In this document: one piece after another, positions 1-6,487 of the stretch
How the letters are laid out: every line of letters begins with the position of its first letter
Numbering within the stretch: the first letter of the stretch is position 1
Assembly: GCA_021779795.1 (NCBI GenBank)
Contig: JAJXZZ010000127.1
Coordinates: forward strand, 1 to 8,180
DNA from: Acidobacteriota bacterium
GTDB taxonomy: Bacteria; Acidobacteriota; Vicinamibacteria; Vicinamibacterales; Fen-181
DNA: 8,180 nt
Direction: 5' to 3'
The notes under the pieces: model-generated
Told to the model about the DNA's origin: nothing
Database searches by the model: none
What the model saw: the letters and a program-made list of their open reading frames with translations, nothing else
Program-made: the position numbers and the translations under genes

Positions 1-100
<100 letters not shown>

Positions 101-127
101 GCCAGGCTCTACGGCGAAGTCCTCCCC

Positions 128-1309
128 CTACACCTTCGCGATCGCCTGCTCGAGGTCGGCGATGAGATCTTCGACGTTCTCGATGCCCACCGAGTAGCGG
201 ACGAGGCCGTCGGTGATGCCGCCCTCGAGGCGGTCGGCCTGCGACATGCCGGCGTGCGTCATCGACGCGGGGTGCTCGATGAGCGTCTCGACGCCGCCGA
301 GCGACACGGCCAGCGTGGCCAGCTTGACGTTGTCCATCAGGTTGCGCCCCGCCTCGTACCCGCCCTTCAGCTCGAAGCTGATCATCGACCCGAAGCCGGA
401 CATCTGGCGCTTGACCAGCTCGTGCTGCGGGTGCGACTCGAGGCCGACGTAGCGGACCCACGCCACCTTCGGGTGCGCCTCGAGCCAGCGGGCGACGCGC
501 ATCGCGTTCTGCTGCGCCCGCTCGACGCGCAGCGACAGCGTCTTGACGCCGCGGCTCACCAGGAACGCCTGGTGCGGGTCCATGTTCACGCCGAGGACGA
601 TCATCATGGCGCGCAGCTTCTTGTAGACCGCGGGGTCGCGCGCGACGATCAGGCCGCCGACGACGTCGGCGTGGCCGTTGATGAACTTGGTCACCGAGTG
701 CAGGACGACGTCGGCGCCGAGGTCCAGCGGCTTCTGCAGGCACGGGCTGGCGAACGTGTTGTCCACCACGACGAGCGCGCCGCGGGCGTGGGCCAGCTCG
801 GACACCGCCCGGATGTCGGTGACCAGCATCGCCGGGTTCGACGGCGACTCGACGTACACCATCTTCGTGTTCGGCCGAATCGCGGCGCGGACCGCGCCGA
901 GATCGGAGGTGTCGATGTAGCTGTACTCGACGCCGAACCGGCTGAACTGCTGTTCGACGAGGGTCCGCGACGGGCCGTAGACCGACCCCGTGCTCACCAG
1001 GTGCGCGCCCTGCGACAGCAGCGCCATGTAGCACACCGTCACCGCGCCCATGCCCGACGCCGTGGCCACGCCGTCGAAGCCGTTCTCGAGCTCGGCGACG
1101 TTCTGCTCGAGCGCGCGGATGGTCGGGTTGCCGATCCGCGTGTAGATGAAGCCGTCGGCCCGGCCGGCGAACCGGTCGGCGCCGTTCTGCGCGCTGTCGA
1201 ACGCGAAGGTCGAGGTCTGGTAGACGGGCGTGACGGCGCTGCCGTAGGGGTCGTGCGGGATCCCCGCGTGGACCATCTTCGTCTCGAATCCCAGCTTCTT
1301 GGTATCCAT
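128..1309 (-). CDS. PLP-dependent trans-sulfuration enzyme (cystathionine gamma-synthase / methionine gamma-lyase-like)
   Basis: A 393-residue member of the Cys/Met-metabolism PLP enzymes (fold-type I), cytosolic and usually tetrameric. These enzymes make or cleave C-S bonds of cystathionine, methionine or O-acylhomoserines. Visible residues: YTRIGNPT (Tyr56 and Arg58, phosphate contacts from the neighbouring subunit), SGMGA near 85-89, Tyr111 stacking on PLP, Asp183 in VVVDNT, the Schiff-base lysine Lys208 in SVTKFINGHADVVGG, and Arg371 in LVRYSVG for the substrate carboxylate. The C-terminal EHPASMTHAGMS stretch resembles methionine gamma-lyases, but the cysteine typical of those enzymes (YGC) is proline here (YGPSRT), so the substrate cannot be fixed from sequence. 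The ATG at 1309 was chosen over an in-frame ATG 48 bases upstream because GGAG precedes it by 4 bases and the family normally starts at this point; the upstream extension is low-complexity. It is the last gene of a probable operon behind parE, 63 bases downstream of it. Ends in TAG. Confidence 0.93.
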   Translation of the reverse strand: MDTKKLGFETKMVHAGIPHDPYGSAVTPVYQTSTFAFDSAQNGADRFAGRADGFIYTRIGNPTIRALEQNVAELENGFDGVATASGMGAVTVCYMALLSQGAHLVSTGSVYGPSRTLVEQQFSRFGVEYSYIDTSDLGAVRAAIRPNTKMVYVESPSNPAMLVTDIRAVSELAHARGALVVVDNTFASPCLQKPLDLGADVVLHSVTKFINGHADVVGGLIVARDPAVYKKLRAMMIVLGVNMDPHQAFLVSRGVKTLSLRVERAQQNAMRVARWLEAHPKVAWVRYVGLESHPQHELVKRQMSGFGSMISFELKGGYEAGRNLMDNVKLATLAVSLGGVETLIEHPASMTHAGMSQADRLEGGITDGLVRYSVGIENVEDLIADLEQAIAKV

Positions 1310-1313
1310 ATCA

Positions 1314-1317
1314 CTCC
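1314..1317 (-). promoter_or_regulatory. Ribosome binding site deciding the trans-sulfuration gene start
   Basis: GGAG (minus strand) lies 4 bases before the ATG at 1309. It supports this start over the upstream in-frame ATG pair at 1352-1357. Confidence 0.6.
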
Positions 1318-1346
1318 ATGGTGTCGATGAAGGTCTCCCGGCCGCT

Positions 1347-1367
1347 CCCGCCATCATATCAGGCGGG
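1347..1367 (-). other. Small hairpin between parE and the trans-sulfuration gene
   Basis: CCCGCC and GGCGGG form a 6-base-pair stem around a 9-base loop, just after the parE stop. No T-run follows, so it is at best a weak terminator, pause site or mRNA processing/stability structure within the operon. Stems of this size also arise by chance in GC-rich DNA. Confidence 0.35.
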
Positions 1368-1383
1368 TCCGGCTACACGTCGA
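1354..1383 (-). promoter_or_regulatory. Weak candidate promoter for the trans-sulfuration gene
   Basis: On the minus strand TATGAT (1359-1354, five of six matches to the sigma-70 -10 box) is preceded at 18 bases by TCGACG (four of six matches to TTGACA) inside the end of parE. It would give a leader of about 38 bases. AT-rich hexamers are rare in this DNA, which gives the -10 some weight, but the -35 is poor and the -10 falls in the loop of the small hairpin. Confidence 0.3.
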
Positions 1384-3289
1384 GCTCCTCCGCCTCCTCG
1401 GCCCGGTCCATGATGAACCGGAACCTGGCCGAGGCGTCGCGGCCCATCAGCTCGTTGATGACGCGGTCGGTCATCAGCTGGTCGGCGATCTCCACGCGCA
1501 GCAGCCTCCGCGTCTTCGGGTTCATCGTCGTCTCCCAGAGCACCTTCGGCATCATCTCGCCCAGCCCCTTGAACCGGGTGATCTCGGGCGTCGGCCGGCC
1601 CGGCCCGGGCTGGCCCTGGCGCGCCAGGATGGCGTCGCGCTGCGCGTCGTCGAGCGCCCAGTGGGTCTGCTTGCCGATGTCGATGCGGTAGAGCGGCGGC
1701 TGCGCGAGGTAGACGTGCCCGCGGGCCATGAGCTGCGGCATGTGCCGGTAGATGAAGGTGAGCAGCAGCGTGGCGATGTGATTGCCGTCCGAGTCGGCGT
1801 CGGCCAGGATGATCACCTTGCCGTAGCGCAGGCGCGCGATGTCGAACGCCTTGCCGAGCCCGCAGCCGAGCGCGGTGACGAGGTCCGACAGCTCCTTGTT
1901 CTCGAGCACCTTGGCGAGCGAGGCGCTCTCGGCGTTGAGCACCTTGCCCCGCAGCGGGAGGATCGCCTGCCGCGCCCGGTCGCGCCCCTGCTTGGCCGAC
2001 CCGCCGGCCGAGTCCCCCTCGACGATGAAGATCTCGCTGTCCGGCCGCGAGGGGGACGTGCAGTCGCTCAGCTTGCCCGGCAGCGTCAGGCGGTTCGACG
2101 TGGCGCTCTTGCGCGACACCTCCTGCTGGGCGGCCCGGCTGGCCTCGCGCGCCCGCGCCGCGAGGACGATGCGCCCGACGATCGCCTCGGCCACGCTGCG
2201 GTTCTCGTTGAGCCACTGCTCGAGCGCCGGGCGGATCATCGAGTCCACCGCCGACAGCACCTCGGGGTTGTTCAGCCGGTCCTTGGTCTGCCCCTGGAAC
2301 TGCGGCTCCTCGAGGAACACGCTGAGCAGGCCGACGAGCCCCTCGCGGATGTCGTCGGCGCCGAGGGTCACGCCCTTGGGTGAGAGGTTGTGCGTCTCGA
2401 TGTAGTTGCGGACGGCCTTGCCGAGGCCGGCGCGCAGGCCGTTCTCGTGCGTCCCGCCCGAGCCGGTCGGGATGCCGTTCACGTAGCTCTTCACCAGCTC
2501 GTCGGTCGCCTCGGTCCACTGCAGGACGACCTCGGCGCGCAGGCCGTTCTCCTTGATCAGCGTGAACGGGGCGTCGTGCACCGGCCGGAGCGACCGCTCG
2601 GCGACGAGCTTCCGGGCGAAGTCGGCCAGCCCCTCGGCGTGCTGGAACGTCTCCTTGCGGCCGTTGGACTGGTCGTCGAAGACGACGGTCAGCCCCTTGT
2701 GCAGGTAGCTGGCGATCTCGAGCCGCTCGCGGATGACCGCCGGCTCGAACTCGATCTTCGGGAAGACCGTGGGATCGGGATGGAAGTAGACGGTCGTGCC
2801 GGACCCGCGCGCCGACCCCAGCCGCTTCAACGCGCCGGCCGGCTTCCCCTGCCGGAACCGCTGCTCCCAGACGGCGCCGTCGCGCTTGACGGTGGCCACC
2901 AGCTCCTTCGACAGCGCGTTGACCACGCTCGCGCCGACGCCGTGCAGGCCGCCGGCGGTCTTGTAGTTGCCCTGGCCGAACTTCCCGCCCGCGTGCAGCA
3001 TCGTGAAGATCACCTCGAGGGCGCTCTTCCCCGTCTGCGGGTGCTTGTCCACCGGGATGCCGCGCCCGTCGTCGGTCACCGAGAGCGAGCAGCCGTCGGC
3101 GTGCAGCACCACGCCGATGGACGAGGCGTGGCCGTTCATCGCCTCGTCGATCGCGTTGTCGAGAATCTCCCAGACCAGGTGGTGGAGCCCGGCCGAGCCG
3201 ACGCCCCCGATGTACATGCCCGGCCGCTTGCGGACCGGGTCGAGCCCTTCGAGAACGGTGATGTCTTTCGCCGTGTAGGAAGTCGTCAT
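1373..3289 (-). CDS. parE: DNA topoisomerase IV subunit B (ParE)
   Basis: The ATPase subunit of a type IIA topoisomerase, 638 residues and full length. It works with ParC in a heterotetramer that passes one DNA duplex through another, chiefly to decatenate daughter chromosomes. GHKL ATPase domain: EILDNAIDE with catalytic Glu41 and Mg-binding Asn45, DDGRGIP at 73-79, and the ATP-lid GLHGVG at 114-119. The transducer domain carries the QTK loop with Lys336. TOPRIM: EGDSAGGSA with Glu424, and the metal-binding DADSDG with Asp497, Asp499 and Asp501. PPLYRID (531-537) and RFKGLGEM (572-579) follow. DADSDGNHIATLL matches the ParE form (E. coli ParE has DADSDGLHIATLL); GyrB usually has DADVDG.HIRTLL. 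The length also fits ParE, without the large insert of gammaproteobacterial GyrB. The ATG is preceded by GGCAGG. The gene starts 30 bases after the membrane-protein gene. GyrB remains possible but less likely; a parC-like gene on the same strand nearby supports ParE. Confidence 0.92.
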   Translation of the reverse strand: MTTSYTAKDITVLEGLDPVRKRPGMYIGGVGSAGLHHLVWEILDNAIDEAMNGHASSIGVVLHADGCSLSVTDDGRGIPVDKHPQTGKSALEVIFTMLHAGGKFGQGNYKTAGGLHGVGASVVNALSKELVATVKRDGAVWEQRFRQGKPAGALKRLGSARGSGTTVYFHPDPTVFPKIEFEPAVIRERLEIASYLHKGLTVVFDDQSNGRKETFQHAEGLADFARKLVAERSLRPVHDAPFTLIKENGLRAEVVLQWTEATDELVKSYVNGIPTGSGGTHENGLRAGLGKAVRNYIETHNLSPKGVTLGADDIREGLVGLLSVFLEEPQFQGQTKDRLNNPEVLSAVDSMIRPALEQWLNENRSVAEAIVGRIVLAARAREASRAAQQEVSRKSATSNRLTLPGKLSDCTSPSRPDSEIFIVEGDSAGGSAKQGRDRARQAILPLRGKVLNAESASLAKVLENKELSDLVTALGCGLGKAFDIARLRYGKVIILADADSDGNHIATLLLTFIYRHMPQLMARGHVYLAQPPLYRIDIGKQTHWALDDAQRDAILARQGQPGPGRPTPEITRFKGLGEMMPKVLWETTMNPKTRRLLRVEIADQLMTDRVINELMGRDASARFRFIMDRAEEAEELDV

Positions 3290-3319
3290 CGCCTGCCGTC
3301 ACCGGATCGTATCATCAGT

Positions 3320-4360
3320 TCAGCTCCGGCCCCCGGCCCGGATCCCGGCGCGTCCCACGAGCTGCCCGGCCTCGGTCCACGCCTCGACGCGCAGGCGCTC
3401 CCCGGGGCGCACGGCGCGGATCGGGATGGCCGTCCACAGCCGGAACCCGTCCTTGCGCCCCCCTTCGACCTTGTAATAGGGCGAGGTCCAGACGAGGCGG
3501 CCGTCCACGTACCAGCGGTGGCCGATCCGGTCGGACAGGCCGAGGGGCGCGTAGATCGACGTGACCGCGTAGACGCGGCCCGACCAGCCGTCCGGGAGGC
3601 TGTCGAACGGGTGCGTCACCTGGAAGGTCTGGCGATCGACGCCTTGGCCGAACTCGGTCGCCAGCAGCCGCAGCGGCGCCGGCGGGATGAGCGGCCGGCC
3701 CAGCGCCACCAACAGGACGAGCGCGATGCCCGCCAGCCCCACCTGCCTCCGCACCTGGAACTTCGCGAGGTCGCCGAGCCGGTACCGGATCGTCGCGAAC
3801 GCCCCGACGGCCAGCGCGGCGCTGACCGGCAGCGCGACGCGGTTGCTGATGCGCCAGAGCACGGGCAGCATCACGTTGATGCAGGCGAACAGGTTGAACG
3901 CGAAGAACACCGCGGTCAGGTCGCGCCGCACCGACAGGTGCCGGTCGTAGAACACGTCGAACGTGGACAGCAGCGCCGACGCGGCCAGGAACGCGACGAA
4001 CAGCAGGTTCGGCGACCAGGCGGTGGCCGACGCGTAGTAGATCGGCAGCAGGAAGAACAGCAGCTGCTGGTAAAAGTTCTTGCTGAAATAGTTGATGACC
4101 AGCCGCAGCCGCCCGCGCCACCGGGTCGGGCGGTCCGGGGGATCGACCAGGCCCGGCACGAACAGGCTGGCCACCCACAGGAACGCGATGTAGAGGATCG
4201 TGACCCGGATCCACGCGTAGTTGTGGGAGCCCGCCCACATCACGACGATGCCGAGGGCCAGCGCCCAGAGGCTGTGCAGGCTCCAGAGCAGCACCTCGTG
4301 GCGGTGCACGAACTCGAGCGTCGAAGAGACGAATCGGGGCGGTCGAAGCACGGGTGACAT
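3320..4360 (-). CDS. Polytopic membrane protein, DUF5924-like N-terminus with C-terminal DUF2914-like domain
   Basis: A 346-residue protein of unknown function. The N-terminal two thirds has about seven hydrophobic segments, near residues 24-42, 51-69, 99-113, 117-133, 148-167, 175-190 and 206-221, so it should sit in the inner membrane. The stretch from about 90 to 165 (YFSKNFYQQLLFFLLPIYYA, then STFDVFYDR) resembles the DUF5924 membrane family as I recall it. Residues about 262-341 form a soluble domain with HRWYVDGRLVW, a central RLWTAIPI and a final GQLVGRAGI, the pattern of DUF2914, which often ends such proteins. No catalytic residues are recognisable. It is probably the first gene of an operon with parE, ending 30 bases before the parE start, and is divergent from the 4Fe-4S gene with 58 bases between starts. 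No clear Shine-Dalgarno sequence precedes the ATG. The family call is from remembered pattern. Confidence 0.8.
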   Translation of the reverse strand: MSPVLRPPRFVSSTLEFVHRHEVLLWSLHSLWALALGIVVMWAGSHNYAWIRVTILYIAFLWVASLFVPGLVDPPDRPTRWRGRLRLVINYFSKNFYQQLLFFLLPIYYASATAWSPNLLFVAFLAASALLSTFDVFYDRHLSVRRDLTAVFFAFNLFACINVMLPVLWRISNRVALPVSAALAVGAFATIRYRLGDLAKFQVRRQVGLAGIALVLLVALGRPLIPPAPLRLLATEFGQGVDRQTFQVTHPFDSLPDGWSGRVYAVTSIYAPLGLSDRIGHRWYVDGRLVWTSPYYKVEGGRKDGFRLWTAIPIRAVRPGERLRVEAWTEAGQLVGRAGIRAGGRS

Positions 4361-4362
4361 AG

Positions 4363-4370
4363 ATCATAAT
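4363..4370. promoter_or_regulatory. Candidate divergent -10 region
   Basis: ATCATAAT is the only AT-rich patch in the 58-base divergent gap. On the plus strand CATAAT (4365-4370) would serve the 4Fe-4S gene with a leader of about 42 bases. On the minus strand the overlapping TATGAT (4368-4363) ends two bases before the ATG of the membrane-protein gene, too close for a standard start at that ATG. No convincing -35 box is seen on either strand. Confidence 0.35.
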
Positions 4371-4418
4371 CCGCGCGGCCGCCCCGCGGCTATCGTCGGA
4401 TCGACACGCTGGCCGCCC

Positions 4419-5450
4419 ATGCCCCCCAAGAGCCCGCCGTTCACCCGCCGCCGCGGCGACCGGTCGCAGGCGCTGCGCCGCGCCTTCCAGGCCGCGTTCC
4501 TGCTGCTCAACCTCTGGATCGGGGTCCTCTTCTACCTGTTCGTCCGCTCGTGGGAGACCGGCGCCACGACGCCCGCCGTCTCGCGGCCGCCCGGCGTCGA
4601 GGGCTGGCTGCCGATCGCCGGCCTGATGAACCTCAAGCTGCTGCTGGTCACCGGCACCTTTCCGCGCGTCCACCCGGCGGGGCTGTTCCTGCTCCTGGCG
4701 TTCGTCGGCATCTCGTTCGCCTTCCGCAAGTCGTTCTGCAGCTGGCTCTGCCCGATCGGCACGATCTCGGAATGGCTGTGGCGGGCCGGGCGGGCGATCT
4801 TCCGGAAGAACGTCGAGCTCCCGCGCCGGCTCGACGTCGCGCTGCGGAGCCTGAAGTACGTGCTGCTCGCCTTCTTCCTCTGGGCGGTCGCCGGCATGTC
4901 GGCCGACGCGCTGCAGGGCTTCATGACGAGCCCGTACGGGCTGGTCGCCGACGTGAAGATGCTCGACTTCTTCCGCGATCTCTCGGTCGTCGGCGTGTCG
5001 GTCCTCCTCGCGCTCGCCGTCTTCTCGCTGCTCGTCAGGAACGCCTGGTGCCGGTATCTCTGCCCGTACGGCGCCCTGCTCGGCCTGGTCTCGTCGGCGA
5101 GCCCGGTGCGCATCCGCCGCGATCCGGCGGCGTGCATCGACTGCGCGAAGTGCGCGCGGGCCTGCCCGTCGGCGCTGCCGGTGGACGGCCTCCTGTCGGT
5201 CACGTCCGCCGAGTGCACCGGCTGCCTCGAGTGCGTGGCCGCGTGCCCGGTGCAGGGGGCGCTGGACCTCGGCGTGACGCGCCGGCGCCGGATTCCGGCC
5301 CCCGCCATGGCGGCCGGCATCGCGGTCATCTTTCTCGGCCTCGTGGCCCTCGCCCACCTGACGGGGCACTGGCACACGTCGCTCCCGGCCGAGGTCTACC
5401 GCGCGCTCGTCCCGGCGGCCGACAGCCTCACGCATCCATACGGGGGGTAG
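4419..5450 (+). CDS. NapH-like 4Fe-4S membrane polyferredoxin
   Basis: A 343-residue integral membrane iron-sulfur protein of the NapH/CcoG/NosR-like group. Such proteins pass electrons between the quinone pool and other redox partners. About five membrane segments lie near residues 23-42, 87-102, 145-160, 187-206 and 296-313. Two Fer4_5-type C-x3-CP motifs follow helices: FCSWLCP (Cys107, Cys111) and WCRYLCP (Cys211, Cys215). Two complete CxxCxxCxxxCP ferredoxin motifs come next, Cys239/242/245/249 and Cys266/269/272/276, enough for two 4Fe-4S clusters on the cytoplasmic side. A basic N-terminus (RRRGDRSQALRR) precedes helix 1. The ATG at 4419 is preferred: upstream in-frame sequence overlaps the divergent gene and looks non-coding. 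No Shine-Dalgarno is visible. It is the only plus-strand gene here, with no oxidoreductase, cytochrome or maturation partner beside it, so its partner is unknown. Confidence 0.9.
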   Translation: MPPKSPPFTRRRGDRSQALRRAFQAAFLLLNLWIGVLFYLFVRSWETGATTPAVSRPPGVEGWLPIAGLMNLKLLLVTGTFPRVHPAGLFLLLAFVGISFAFRKSFCSWLCPIGTISEWLWRAGRAIFRKNVELPRRLDVALRSLKYVLLAFFLWAVAGMSADALQGFMTSPYGLVADVKMLDFFRDLSVVGVSVLLALAVFSLLVRNAWCRYLCPYGALLGLVSSASPVRIRRDPAACIDCAKCARACPSALPVDGLLSVTSAECTGCLECVAACPVQGALDLGVTRRRRIPAPAMAAGIAVIFLGLVALAHLTGHWHTSLPAEVYRALVPAADSLTHPYGG

Positions 5451-5470
5451 GGGCAAGAACAACGTGTCGT

Positions 5471-5535
5471 GGCGAGTGGCCAGTGGCTAGTCTGTCACGC
5501 GTGTTCGACTGGCCACTGCCAACCGGCCGCTGGTC
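5471..5535. repeat. Degenerate opposed heptamer array (element B)
   Basis: A second copy of the plan seen at 1-100. Left arm 5471-5491: GGCGAGT, GGCCAGT, GGCTAGT. Spacer 5492-5507: 16 bases, CTGTCACGCGTGTTCG, sharing TCACGCGTG with element A at the same offset. Right arm from 5508: ACTGGCC, ACTGCCA, ACCGGCC, GCTGGTC, still in 7-base phase but drifting. AGTGGCCAGT (5475-5484) pairs perfectly with ACTGGCCACT (5508-5517), extended by GGC/GCC with one bulged base, around a 23-base loop. It fills the gap between the convergent 4Fe-4S and kinase genes, so in RNA it could act as a two-way transcription end or 3' stabiliser. No T-run follows. Confidence 0.85.
5495..5503. other. Conserved core of element B (TCACGCGTG)
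   Basis: TCACGCGTG contains the 8-base palindrome CACGCGTG (5496-5503). It starts three bases after the last GGCTAGT unit and ends four bases before the first opposed unit, exactly as at 32-40. The spacer bases around it are not conserved between the two copies. Confidence 0.6.
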
Positions 5536-5549
5536 ACGGCGATGAAGCC

Positions 5550-6464
5550 TCACGCTCCCGCCAGCGTCATCGCCTCCTCCAGCGAGGGGATGCCGCCCAT
5601 GGCGCCAGGCCGGGTGCAGGAGATCGCGGCGGCGGCGTTGGCCAGGCGCAGCGTCCGCTCCACCGGCCAGCCGCGCAGCAGGCCGCAGATGAAGGCGCCC
5701 CTGAACACGTCGCCCGAGCCCGTGGTGTCCACGGCCGGGACCGGGAACCCGGGCGACCGCAGGAACCGGTCGCCGTCGAGCGCGGCCGCGCCCTCGCGCC
5801 CGAGCGTCACGACCAGCAGGCCCGGGTGCTTGCGCCGAAGCCGCCGCAGCGCGCGCTCGGCGTCGCGCTCCCCCGTCAGCTGCTCGGGCAGGCCCTCGGC
5901 GAAGATCGCGCACGACACGGCCAGCGCCAGCTCCTCGGTCCGTTCCGTCATCCGGTCGAGGTCGCTCGTCACGGGAAGGCCCAGGCTCCGCGCGTGGCGC
6001 GCCGCCGCGATCGCCGCTTCCTGGTCCACGTCGTCCACGTGCACGAGGCGGCAGGAGGCGATCGCCTCGAGCGGGACGTCCTCGGGGCGCAGGCACACCG
6101 AGTCGTCGCGGTCCCAGAGCACGGCCCGCTCGCCGGTCGTCTCGTCGATGATGATGACGGCCGCCTGGTTGCGGCCCGGACGCTGGACGAGCCCCGAGAC
6201 GTCGAGGCCGAGGCCGGGAAGGGCCTCGCGCACGCGCCGGCCGTTGTCGTCGTCGCCGACGGCGCCGACGTAGAGCGCCCGGAGCCCGAACCGCGCGCAC
6301 GCCGCCATCGCGGTGGCCGTCTGGCCGCCGCACGAGACGACGCGCCGGCTCACGCGCATCTTGGAGTGCCAGCCCTCCGGGCGCGGGAACGCGGGGACCA
6401 GGTGGACGACGTCCACGGAGTTGGCGCCGAGGCCGACGACGTCCCAGCGGGGCTCGACACTCAT
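5550..6464 (-). CDS. PfkB-family carbohydrate/nucleoside kinase
   Basis: A 304-residue ribokinase-fold kinase that transfers the ATP gamma-phosphate to a sugar, nucleoside or related alcohol in the cytosol. The N-terminal family motif appears as CGGQTATAMAACARFG (45-60). The ATP-site strand is VVTLGREGA (218-226). The second PfkB signature is DTTGSGDVFRGAF (246-258), with catalytic base Asp252 and the anion-hole GSGD. The length is normal for the family. In the first motif the usual asparagine of GGxxxN is Thr51, which may alter substrate contacts. The substrate cannot be read from sequence. The start at 6464 is supported by GGAGG 7 bases upstream; the frame stays open far upstream into parC, but that is antisense-type GC-rich openness. 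The gene begins 23 bases after the parC stop on the same strand, so it is probably co-transcribed, though no functional link to topoisomerase IV is evident. It ends at the convergent repeat element. Confidence 0.92.
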   Translation of the reverse strand: MSVEPRWDVVGLGANSVDVVHLVPAFPRPEGWHSKMRVSRRVVSCGGQTATAMAACARFGLRALYVGAVGDDDNGRRVREALPGLGLDVSGLVQRPGRNQAAVIIIDETTGERAVLWDRDDSVCLRPEDVPLEAIASCRLVHVDDVDQEAAIAAARHARSLGLPVTSDLDRMTERTEELALAVSCAIFAEGLPEQLTGERDAERALRRLRRKHPGLLVVTLGREGAAALDGDRFLRSPGFPVPAVDTTGSGDVFRGAFICGLLRGWPVERTLRLANAAAAISCTRPGAMGGIPSLEEAMTLAGA

Positions 6465-6471
6465 GCGGACG

Positions 6472-6476
6472 CCTCC
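6472..6476 (-). promoter_or_regulatory. Ribosome binding site of the PfkB kinase gene
   Basis: GGAGG (minus strand) lies 7 bases before the ATG at 6464, in the 23-base gap after parC. It fixes the start of the kinase within a frame that otherwise remains open to 7409. Confidence 0.75.
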
Positions 6477-6487
6477 AGGCGCGTCGG

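Noticed and set aside
1310..1357. A 16-residue N-terminal extension of the trans-sulfuration enzyme
   Set aside because: GGAG sits just before the ATG at 1309, and the family begins there; the extension covers a hairpin and a possible promoter.
1359..3302. A 647-codon open frame on the minus strand overlapping parE in another frame
   Set aside because: Arg/Ala/Pro-rich with no domain pattern; a GC-rich shadow of parE.
2390..4357. A 655-codon open frame on the plus strand antisense to parE and the membrane-protein gene
   Set aside because: Runs across two well-supported genes and their gap; composition is Arg/Glu/Pro/Gln-rich without recognisable motifs.
4221..4418. An upstream start for the 4Fe-4S gene adding 66 residues
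   Set aside because: The extension overlaps the divergent gene and is not family-like; the ATG at 4419 places the basic N-terminus and first helix correctly.
3315..5462. A 715-codon minus-strand open frame across the 4Fe-4S and membrane-protein genes
   Set aside because: It is antisense to a gene with intact cysteine motifs and out of frame with the membrane-protein gene; low-complexity translation.
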